DNA from: Mycobacterium sp. 852002-10029_SCH5224772
GTDB taxonomy: Bacteria; Actinomycetota; Actinomycetes; Mycobacteriales; Mycobacteriaceae
Reading direction: 5' to 3'
Assembly (NCBI RefSeq): GCF_001667315.1
Contig: NZ_LZHT01000051.1
Span: 1 to 39,199 of the forward strand
Length of the DNA: 39,199 nucleotides
Position numbers and translations under genes: made by a program. How positions within the stretch are numbered: position 1 is the stretch's first letter; each line of letters begins with the position of its first letter. Below, piece after piece: positions 32,699-39,199 of this stretch. The notes under the pieces were generated by a model that was not told where the DNA came from, searched no databases, and was given only the letters and a program-made list of their open reading frames with translations.

Positions 32699-33871
32699 GT
32701 GAGCGCGAACCCGACAGTTTCTGGCCCAAATGCAACCGTCAGCCGCCGGCCAAGGCGGCGCCGGTCGGCGGGCCCGACGCTCGCCCAGGCATTCGATACC
32801 CGAAATAACGCACTGAACGCTTGGCGATTGGTGCTGGCGTCGGGCGTGATCCTGCAACACTCCTGGTCGCTGACAGGCCGCAAGATCTATCCGCCGATTG
32901 AGCAGCTGCTCACCCAGGTCTGGGTCGACGGGTTCTTCGCGATATCGGGGTTCCTCATCACGGCGAGCTGGGTGCGCAACCCGAAGCTGCGCGAGTATTT
33001 CGTGGCCCGGATCCTGCGCATCTTTCCGGGGCTCTGGGTCTGCGTGGCCGTGGTGGCCTTCGTGATCGCCCCGCTCAGTGTGGCGATCCAGGGAGGTTCG
33101 CCCGCCAAGCTGCTGTTGTCTTCCGCGCCGATTCAGTACGTGCTGAACAACGCCGTATTGAACGTGTATCACACCGGTATCGACGGAACGCCGCGCAACG
33201 TTCCGTTCCCAGGCGTGTGGGACGGGGTGCTGTGGACCCTCATATTCGAATTCCTTTGCTATATCGCGGTTGCCGTTGCCGGCGTCGCCGGACTCCTCAA
33301 CCGCCGCTGGCCCGCTCCGGTGGTGTTCGCGCTCTTCCTGGTGGGCGCAGCGCTCGTTTCTTACCCCGTGGGTGCGGTGGAGACGATCCCGCAGATGATC
33401 ACGCGTTTCGCCCTCGTCTTCGCCGCGGGAGCGCTGCTGCATCAGTTCCAGGACATGATTCCCGCCCGGTGGTCGCTCGTCGCCGTAAGCGCAGCCATCG
33501 TGGTGGGGGCCGGCTTGCTGGTGCCGAACTATCGGGTGCTCGCCGCTATCCCCTTGGCCTATGCCGTCGTCGTTTCGGGTGCGCTGATTCACAACCAGCG
33601 CTTGCGATTACGCACGGACCTCTCGTACGGCGTCTACATCTATGCCTGGCCCCTGCAGCAGTTGCTGGTGATCTGCGGGCTCGGCTTCTTGCCTCCGGTC
33701 CCGTTTGCCGTTGTTGCCGCCACCGCCACCCTTCCGTTGGCCGCAATGAGCTGGTTCCTGGTGGAAAAGCGTGCGCTCGCGCTCAAATACCGCTTCAAGC
33801 GCAAAGCGCGTGGGTTGGACGGTGTGGTCGCAGAGGCGCAGCCGCCGGCGCACGCCGGCCCAGGCGACTAA
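32699..33871 (+). CDS. Acyltransferase 3 family membrane protein
   Basis: About 390 residues of the acyltransferase-3 type, with roughly ten membrane helices. The conserved histidine is in ASGVILQHSW (about His54). FFAISGFLIT and the R-x-x-R element ARILRIFPGLW are the other family signatures. These enzymes O-acylate sugars of surface polysaccharides, lipooligosaccharides or glycopeptidolipids. The start is uncertain: GTG 32699 gives a short basic N-terminal tail before the first helix, while a TTG at 32600 would add 33 unlikely residues. It begins the probable surface-glycolipid locus. Confidence 0.85.
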   Translation: MSANPTVSGPNATVSRRPRRRRSAGPTLAQAFDTRNNALNAWRLVLASGVILQHSWSLTGRKIYPPIEQLLTQVWVDGFFAISGFLITASWVRNPKLREYFVARILRIFPGLWVCVAVVAFVIAPLSVAIQGGSPAKLLLSSAPIQYVLNNAVLNVYHTGIDGTPRNVPFPGVWDGVLWTLIFEFLCYIAVAVAGVAGLLNRRWPAPVVFALFLVGAALVSYPVGAVETIPQMITRFALVFAAGALLHQFQDMIPARWSLVAVSAAIVVGAGLLVPNYRVLAAIPLAYAVVVSGALIHNQRLRLRTDLSYGVYIYAWPLQQLLVICGLGFLPPVPFAVVAATATLPLAAMSWFLVEKRALALKYRFKRKARGLDGVVAEAQPPAHAGPGD

Positions 33872-33922
33872 TGCTTTTTTGCGGATTTGGCCGCATAACG
33901 CTCGATCTCACCTTTATCTAGA

Positions 33923-34046
33923 GATATTTAATATCGCCTTTGACCAGCGAATTTACGTTGCCGAGGGCGTCTTCTGGGTCGCTGACGGTTAATGCCGGGC
34001 GCATGTAATCGATCTTTGCCCCAGAAATGGCAAATTCATGCATAAT
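33923..34046 (+). promoter_or_regulatory. AT-rich regulatory region before sulfotransferase 1
   Basis: The 238-base gap between the acyltransferase and sulfotransferase genes is AT-rich and holds two symmetric sites. One is a 13-base palindrome, GATATTTAATATC, at 33923-33935. The other is TTTGCC-8-GGCAAA at 34015-34034. A CATAAT box at 34041-34046 could be a -10 with TTGCCC (34016-34021) as a long-spaced -35. That would place the second repeat over the promoter, as a repressor site would be. The regulator is unknown. Confidence 0.4.
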
Positions 34047-34109
34047 GACCCGTGATCCGGGGGCCGCATGACGCGCACATGACGCGCAACGGAAAGGTGT
34101 TGGTCCTCG

Positions 34110-35129
34110 ATGACAGCTACCCGGACGAGCCAACCCGCCGATGGCGCCGATCTCCCGCAGCGTTCCGCCCGCTCTGGAACCGCGGTCCGTCCGGTTGCAC
34201 TGTTCGTGCTGGGCATGGCGCGGTCCGGGACGTCGGCGCTTACCCGGGTCTTGTCGCTGTGCGGTAGCACGCTCCCGGCCGGAATGTGCGGCGCCGACGG
34301 GAACAACCCGCGCGGTTATTGGGAGCCGCGCGCGGCGATCATGCTCAACGAAACGATCCTGCGCCGCCACGACAGCAACTGGTACGACCCGACGCTGCGC
34401 CTGCAGGAGGAGTGCGCGTTCGGGGCCGAGGAAAAGGCCGCCTGTATCGCGGAGATCGCCGAGTATCTCGGCACGCTGCCGGCGGCGCCGCTGGTGGTCA
34501 TCAAGGAACCGAGGATCACGGCGCTGTCCGGCCTCTGGTTTGAGGCGGCGCGCCAGGTCGGCTTCGACCTGGCCGCCGTGATCGCGGTGCGCCACCCGCA
34601 AGAGGTCGTCGCCTCGGCGGCCAAGTACGTCGACACCTCGCCGGAACTGTCGAGCGCGTTATGGCTCAAATACAACCTGCTCGCCGAGCGGCACACCCGC
34701 GGTATGCCGCGCGTGTTCGTCGACTACGGCAACCTCCTCGACGACTGGCACCGAGAGGTGAAGCGCATTGCCGCGACGCTCGACATCGATCTGGACTCGG
34801 CCGACGAGAGTGCCGTCGAGGAGTTTCTCACTCCCGACCTTCGTCGCCAGCGCTACGGCGGCCCGGTGGCGGACCTTTTCGGTGCGGACTGGATCTCCGC
34901 CGTCTATGAGGCACTGCACGGGGCCGCGCAGGACTATCCCCTGCGCGTATCGACCCTCGACCGGGTCTTCGAGTCGTATCAGGCCGGCGAACGTGATTTC
35001 CGCATGGCCTTCACGGAATTCCACGCCCGAACCAACAGCATCGTTCGCCGGGTGTTCAGGCCGTTCATCGTGAAGCGGATCCTCGAGGTCGCCGCGATGG
35101 TTCACCGACGCAGCGGAGCCTGGGCGTAG
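34110..35129 (+). CDS. Sulfotransferase-family protein, paralogue 1
   Basis: A 339-residue P-loop sulfotransferase-like protein. The 5'-phosphosulfate loop is LGMARSGTSALTRVL (34-48), and the 3'-phosphate region is AVIAVRHPQEVVAS (156-169). Such enzymes transfer sulfate from PAPS to a hydroxyl, here probably on a glycolipid (inference from neighbours). The ATG at 34110 has GGAAAGG about 12 bases upstream. A close paralogue lies at 36668-37678, and the two flank a reverse-strand methyltransferase gene. Substrate not known. Confidence 0.85.
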   Translation: MTATRTSQPADGADLPQRSARSGTAVRPVALFVLGMARSGTSALTRVLSLCGSTLPAGMCGADGNNPRGYWEPRAAIMLNETILRRHDSNWYDPTLRLQEECAFGAEEKAACIAEIAEYLGTLPAAPLVVIKEPRITALSGLWFEAARQVGFDLAAVIAVRHPQEVVASAAKYVDTSPELSSALWLKYNLLAERHTRGMPRVFVDYGNLLDDWHREVKRIAATLDIDLDSADESAVEEFLTPDLRRQRYGGPVADLFGADWISAVYEALHGAAQDYPLRVSTLDRVFESYQAGERDFRMAFTEFHARTNSIVRRVFRPFIVKRILEVAAMVHRRSGAWA

Positions 35130-35207
35130 TCGGCGAGTGATCGGAATTCACGACGCGCGGCGTCACCGAGTTAACTAGGCCCAGCATTGCTTTCGGCAGG
35201 GCCTCGA

Positions 35208-35900
35208 TTACTTGCGGATCAGGTATCCATTGGGCGCCAGAGTCCACCCGAATTTTTTCTCACGCTCATAATCGTGGGTGTAATCGCTCGGGAACTCCTG
35301 CTCGTACGCCTCGATGGCCTCGTAGGGGCCCGGCCCGAATCCGGGCATGATCGGATGCCCGTTCACGCAGGAATCTTCGACCAGAAGATAGTCGCCGGCG
35401 GACAGCAGCGGCCGCAGCATTTTCATCTCGGCTAGTACGTGATCCTTGGTGTGGTCGCTATCCAGGATCGCAAAGATCTTGCCCGGGTACTCGGCTTTCA
35501 GCTGCCGAATACGCTCCGCGATTGCCGGCTCCGTGGACGACGATTCTACGAACTCGATCTCGGGGCAGCGGCGGGCTTCGGGATCAAGGGCGCTGAAGGA
35601 GATGTCCACCGAAAAGACTTTGAAGGGTTGGCCGATCAGGCGCATGATGCTGGCATAAAACACCGCGGAGCCGCCGTGACGTGTGCCGAATTCGATCACC
35701 AGCGAGGGCTTGACGTCGAACAGGATCTCCTGGTAGTTCCAAAGATCGGTTACTGACTTCCAGGAGTTAACGCCCAGCCACTTGGTCTGCTGCCACACCA
35801 GGTTGCCGAAATACCACTTCAGGTATTCCTCAGCCGCATCCCCGGATGGTCGGTAGAGCCGTGACACGAGGAAGCTGACTTTTTCTCGCCATGTCGTCAT
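35208..35900 (-). CDS. CmcI-like SAM-dependent O-methyltransferase (rhamnosyl O-methyltransferase type)
   Basis: A 230-residue protein of the cephalosporin-hydroxylase/CmcI family. The SAM site is VIEFGTRHGGS (68-78), followed by FSVDIS and the metal-site region ILDSDHTKDH (about 145-154), then YLLVEDS. In mycobacteria this family includes sugar O-methyltransferases of phenolic glycolipids (Rv2959c) and glycopeptidolipids, so a deoxysugar O-methyltransferase is likely here. The ATG at 35900 is used; a GTG two codons upstream is in frame. It lies on the reverse strand between two plus-strand sulfotransferase genes. Confidence 0.88.
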   Translation of the reverse strand: MTTWREKVSFLVSRLYRPSGDAAEEYLKWYFGNLVWQQTKWLGVNSWKSVTDLWNYQEILFDVKPSLVIEFGTRHGGSAVFYASIMRLIGQPFKVFSVDISFSALDPEARRCPEIEFVESSSTEPAIAERIRQLKAEYPGKIFAILDSDHTKDHVLAEMKMLRPLLSAGDYLLVEDSCVNGHPIMPGFGPGPYEAIEAYEQEFPSDYTHDYEREKKFGWTLAPNGYLIRK

Positions 35901-36667
35901 CGTCACTACTTATCACGAAAGCGGCTTAGACGAGGCTTTTACTCATTACCACGGCGGCCCTGCCGGCCATTCCAAGAGGCGGAGACCGCTGTCTCTGTTT
36001 GTGAGCGCATGCTCGACAACAGCGGCATCCGCGGCCTTGCCAAAGCGCCGTTTCACCCGTCAGCCCCGGCCGAAGGTTGACTTCCGCGGGAGAGCCCAGG
36101 CCTGCTCCCGGTGAGCCGTCACGCCGCTCGCCTGGCATCGGTGCGTTCGTCGCCCGACCTGCAATCGTGAAACCTTGGTTCCTTCAATATCTCCCAGGCG
36201 GCAGGAGCCAATACTATATATAATGCTCAGCCGTTTCTCCTGAGGATGGCGCCGATTGTAAGCTTGCGATCCGCCGCACAGCCCGGCCCGCTATCAGGCC
36301 TAGGGCCAAGCCCCCCAAAGGTCAAGCAAGCAAGACAGTTTCGTAAAAACGGCACCGTGATCGTTTGCGTCTGGCTATAGTCCTTAGCGGGCGCAATGAT
36401 TCGATGGTTCTCACCAGGGGGCAGAAGTTGCCGGTCACACGTCAAGCCTGATTCCGCATGAGGGGCGAGGCAGATTCTCTCCTCTTTGCCAAAGGTGTTG
36501 AGCAGGCTGCGCTTTAGCGTGCTGTCATCGTGGTGGGCGTGACTGTGGCGATTCCGAATTGTTGCTGCGCGCGTTGATCGCCCGTTCCCCAAATCGGAAA
36601 CCCATGGATATCAATCGAACTCCGAAATTCGCTCAGCTGCACGGCCAGTGAAAGGTTTGGATGCACG
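35901..36667. other. Long intergenic stretch upstream of sulfotransferase 2
   Basis: About 765 bases with no gene I can support. The left part (35930-36150) is GC-rich and looks like degraded coding sequence in no clear frame. The middle is AT-rich with TATATAAT around 36217-36224, a good -10-like box but about 440 bases from the next plus-strand start. The open frames present (70 and 121 codons, reverse strand) have compositions that do not look coding. It may be a rearrangement scar or hold an unrecognised RNA. Confidence 0.4.
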
Positions 36668-37678
36668 ATGAGATTGGCCCAGATGACCAAGCCCGTCGAA
36701 GACGCTGCCACTTCCTCCAACCCCCTCGGCATCGGGAAACGCCCGGTGACCCTGTTCGTGCTGGGCCCGCAACGCTCGGGGACATCGGCGCTGACGCGGG
36801 TGCTCTCGCTGTGCGGTGGCACGCTCCCGGCCGCGATGCTGGGCGCCGACGCCGACAATCCGCTCGGGTATTGGGAACCGCGAGCGGCCATCTCGCTCAA
36901 CGAAACGATCCTGCGCCGTCTCGGCACCAACTGGTACGACCCGTCGCTTCGCTTTCTGGATGACGATTCGTCCAACCGAGAGAACAAGGCCTGCGTCGCC
37001 AAAGTCGCGGAGTATCTGTCCACGTTGCCGGCGGCGCCGCTCGTCGTGATCAAAGAACCGCGGATCACCACGCTGTCCGGCCTGTGGTTCGACGCGGCAC
37101 GCGTGGCCGGGTTCGACGTCGCGTCGGTGATCGCGGTTCGCCATCCGCAAGAGGTCATTTCGTCGATCGTGAAGTCCTGGCGTGTCTCTCCCGCACTCGC
37201 GAGCGCCCTGTGGTTGAAATGCAACATCCTGGCGGAGCGAAACACGCGCGGCGTACCGCGGGTATTCGTCGACTACGCGAACCTTCTCGAGGACTGGCGC
37301 CGGGAAATGAAGCGCATTTCCACGGAGCTGCCGGTCGAGTTGCATGCCCAGGACGAGGACGCGATCGAAAAGTTTCTCACCCCCGGCTTGCATCGGCAGC
37401 GGCACTGCGGCCCGACGACGGATCTTTTTGGCGCTGACTGGATTTCCACGGTCTACGAAGCGCTCCGCGAGGCCGCGCGGGACGACCCCATCGACATGTC
37501 AACGTTGGACCGCGTTTTCGAGTCCTACCGGGCAAGTGAGCGCGATTTCCGTAAGGCGTACGAGGATTTTCACGGCTTGTCCAACAGCATGCTGTTCCGG
37601 CTCTTCCGGCCCCTCGTCGCGAGGCCGGTGATGGAGGCCATGGCAATGGCCCACCGGCACAGGGGGACTTGGGCATAG
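36668..37678 (+). CDS. Sulfotransferase-family protein, paralogue 2
   Basis: A 336-residue paralogue of the 34110-35129 product. The P-loop is VLGPQRSGTSALTRVLSL (31-48), with the same GYWEPRAAI block, IKEPRIT, VIAVRHPQEV and C-terminal HRxxxWA ending. Differences concentrate in the N-terminus and the acceptor-side segment (FLDDDSSNRENK against LQEECAFGAEEK), so the two may act on different positions or substrates. The ATG at 36668 has GAAAGG about 11 bases upstream; ATG 36683 is an alternative. The pair probably arose by local duplication. Confidence 0.85.
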   Translation: MRLAQMTKPVEDAATSSNPLGIGKRPVTLFVLGPQRSGTSALTRVLSLCGGTLPAAMLGADADNPLGYWEPRAAISLNETILRRLGTNWYDPSLRFLDDDSSNRENKACVAKVAEYLSTLPAAPLVVIKEPRITTLSGLWFDAARVAGFDVASVIAVRHPQEVISSIVKSWRVSPALASALWLKCNILAERNTRGVPRVFVDYANLLEDWRREMKRISTELPVELHAQDEDAIEKFLTPGLHRQRHCGPTTDLFGADWISTVYEALREAARDDPIDMSTLDRVFESYRASERDFRKAYEDFHGLSNSMLFRLFRPLVARPVMEAMAMAHRHRGTWA

Positions 37679-37802
37679 CGCCGCCTTTCGCGCATTTGCT
37701 GCGGCCGGGCGGGCAGTCCCCGATATGATCGACCGGACCGCGATATCGGCGATGTGTGCCGGTCGCTTATTTCCTCGGCATCCGAAAGGGAGGCGTCGAT
37801 TC

Positions 37803-38924
37803 GTGTCAGCGTCCGTGCTCATCACCGGTGGCGCAGGATTCATCGGGTCGGCGCTGGCACGTCGTCTCGTCGAGGACGGATGCGAGGTCGCCGTGATGGA
37901 CGTCCTGCATCCGCAGGTGCACGGGGGAGATCGGCCGATCGAGTTGGCGCCGTCGGTGCGGTTGTTCACCGGGGACGTCACGCACGCGCCCGACTTCGAC
38001 GCGGTGTTGCGGCTATTCCGTCCTTCCCAAATCGTCCACCTGGCCGCCGAGACGGGGACCGCGCAATCGCTGTCGGAGGCGACGCGGCACGGCTCGGTGA
38101 ACGTCGTCGGGACCACTCAGCTGCTCGACGCCTTGAGCCGTTCGGGACTCGTGCCCGAACAGCTCGTCCTGGCGTCCTCCAGGGCGGTGTATGGCGAGGG
38201 CTCCTGGCAGTCCGGCTCACAGATCTTCTACCCGCGTCCCCGTAGCCACGCGCAGCTCGTCGCGCGTGTCTGGGATCCCCAGGGTCCCGCCGGTGAGCGG
38301 GCGGTGCCGCTGCCGAGCCGCGCGGACCGAACTGAACCCCGGCCCACCAACGTGTACGCGGCGACCAAGCTCGCCCAGGAACACCTGTTGGCCGCATGGA
38401 CATCCGCGCACGACACCAACCTCAGCGTGCTGCGGTTGCAGAACGTCTACGGCCCGGGCCAGTCGCTGACCAATTCGTACACCGGAATCGTCGCCCTCTT
38501 CGCGCGGCTGGCGCGCCAGGGACGTGCACTGGAGGTCTACGAAGACGGGCGGATCGTCCGCGATTTCGTCTACATCGACGCTGTCGTCGACGCGCTGTTC
38601 GCCGCGGTCCAGCGCCCCGCAACGCAGCCGCGCTGTCTCGACATCGGGTCCGGCCATGCCACCACCATCCACGAGCTGGCCAACAAGATCGCCGCCATGT
38701 GTGGCGCGCCCGAACCGACCGTCGTCCCGAAATTCCGCGACGGCGACGTGCGCGCCGCGAGCTGCGACATCGAGCCTGCGATCAACGAGCTCGGCTGGCA
38801 CCCGAAGTGGACGCTCGACGACGGTCTGGGCGCGCTGCTGGAGTGGATCGGCGAGCGGCCCGAGGCGGACGCTCCATTGAACGAATCGGGCCGTCCCGCC
38901 GTTGGACAGGCGGGACGCCGCTAA
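37803..38924 (+). CDS. NAD-dependent epimerase/dehydratase (nucleotide-sugar type)
   Basis: A 373-residue extended short-chain dehydrogenase. The NAD motif is GGAGFIGSALA (9-19), LAAETG follows the second strand, and the Ser/Tyr/Lys triad is in LASSRAVYG and YAATK. RIVRDFVYIDAVVDAL is the usual nucleotide-sugar epimerase C-terminal element. It probably makes or epimerises an NDP-sugar for the surface glycolipid. The GTG at 37803 is chosen because AAAGGGAGG lies nine bases upstream and the NAD motif then starts at residue 9. An ATG at 37725 would add 26 residues with no homology. Confidence 0.87.
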   Translation: MSASVLITGGAGFIGSALARRLVEDGCEVAVMDVLHPQVHGGDRPIELAPSVRLFTGDVTHAPDFDAVLRLFRPSQIVHLAAETGTAQSLSEATRHGSVNVVGTTQLLDALSRSGLVPEQLVLASSRAVYGEGSWQSGSQIFYPRPRSHAQLVARVWDPQGPAGERAVPLPSRADRTEPRPTNVYAATKLAQEHLLAAWTSAHDTNLSVLRLQNVYGPGQSLTNSYTGIVALFARLARQGRALEVYEDGRIVRDFVYIDAVVDALFAAVQRPATQPRCLDIGSGHATTIHELANKIAAMCGAPEPTVVPKFRDGDVRAASCDIEPAINELGWHPKWTLDDGLGALLEWIGERPEADAPLNESGRPAVGQAGRR

Positions 38925-38975
38925 GAGGTCCTGCGCGCGTGACCGGCGGTAGCCGAGGCAGTGCTAATTAACGCC

Positions 38976-39003
38976 TATGATGGTTGCTACTCCCCGGTAG
39001 GGG
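38976..39003 (+). promoter_or_regulatory. Probable promoter before the TylF-like gene
   Basis: TATGAT at 38976-38981 is a good -10 box in an AT-rich spot (CTAATTAACGCC) of an otherwise GC-rich gap. A short hairpin, CCCC-GGTA-GGGG, follows in the leader. The next start codon is 73 bases downstream of the -10. No clear -35 is seen. Confidence 0.4.
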
Positions 39004-39053
39004 CGGGATGGGTCGGCGGTGAGCCCGTCTTTGATGTGAACCAGGGGGCAACT

Positions 39054-39199
39054 GTGACCGTGACCGATCGTGACATGCGATCTCCGTTCCTCGATACCAG
39101 ATCCGCCTATCTCGACTTGCTACGGCGCGACCTCACCAGGTACGGCAGCGACGAGTTGGTGCCGGTGGGGTTGTACCGCCTCGGGCGTCCCCTGTTCAG
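39054..39199 (+). CDS. TylF/macrocin O-methyltransferase-like protein (3' end missing)
   Basis: The first 48 residues of a gene cut by the window end. The segment SAYLDLLRRDLTRYGSDEL is typical of the N-terminus of TylF-type O-methyltransferases, some of which methylate deoxysugars or acyl hydroxyls in mycobacterial glycolipid clusters. The GTG at 39054 follows CAGGGGG with good spacing; a second GTG two codons later is in frame. The SAM-binding region lies outside the window, so the assignment rests on a short match and the context. Confidence 0.6.
   Translation, partial: MTVTDRDMRSPFLDTRSAYLDLLRRDLTRYGSDELVPVGLYRLGRPLF

Noticed and set aside
33880..33896. Hairpin with T-run near the end of the acyltransferase gene
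   Set aside because: The T-run precedes the TGCGG/CCGCA stem on the plus strand, and the minus strand would have an A-run after it, so it is not an intrinsic terminator for either direction.
36227..36592. Reverse-strand 121-codon frame in the long gap
   Set aside because: No ribosome-binding site, unusual residue mix and no recognisable family; not enough to call a gene.

Overview
The window is high-GC chromosomal DNA from a Mycobacterium, most likely a slow grower related to the M. avium complex. The evidence is gene order: ripB, moxR1, Rv1480, Rv1481, Rv1482c, fabG1, inhA, hemH, Rv1486c, Rv1487, Rv1488, Rv1489, then Rv1491c, mutA, mutB, meaB and lipL lie in the order known from M. tuberculosis, with protein lengths and active-site motifs kept. 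The species call is an inference from gene content.

Layout. (1) 1-3732: cell-wall/envelope operon, with the end of ripB (cut by the window edge), the MoxR1 AAA+ ATPase, its DUF58 partner and a membrane VWA protein. (2) 3741-4753: a reverse-strand DUF559/VSR-like nuclease gene bracketed by two inverted copies of a 62-bp palindrome, one of which contains the gene's stop codon. (3) 4755-7488: a G-rich tract, then the fabG1-inhA-hemH operon (mycolic acid FAS-II and heme). (4) 7485-10455: Rv1486c, then Rv1487-Rv1489 (NfeD-like, SPFH/band-7, small membrane protein). (5) 10452-24880: an accessory block between the Rv1489 and Rv1491c orthologues. It holds an F420-type (Ddn family) oxidoreductase, a 10.3-kb NRPS gene (C-A-T-E-C-A-T-E-C), a 33-bp relic of another adenylation domain, a low-GC orphan gene, a CrtR-like membrane di-iron hydroxylase/desaturase and a membrane-anchored trypsin-like protease. 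(6) 24938-32425: TVP38-family membrane protein, methylmalonyl-CoA mutase (mutA, mutB), its G-protein chaperone meaB and the esterase lipL. A 55-bp palindrome lies between mutB and meaB, where M. tuberculosis has mazEF4. (7) 32699-39199: start of what looks like a surface-glycolipid (LOS- or GPL-type) locus, with an acyltransferase, two paralogous sulfotransferases around a reverse-strand sugar O-methyltransferase, a nucleotide-sugar epimerase/dehydratase and the start of a TylF-type methyltransferase cut by the window end.

The most interesting object is the NRPS block. Its domain order, size and specificity residues (aromatic, then Thr-like, each with an epimerase) resemble Mps1, the first half of the glycopeptidolipid peptide synthetase. 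Here it has no Mps2, MbtH, thioesterase or reductase beside it and ends on a bare condensation domain. No rRNA, tRNA, CRISPR array or intact insertion sequence was seen.
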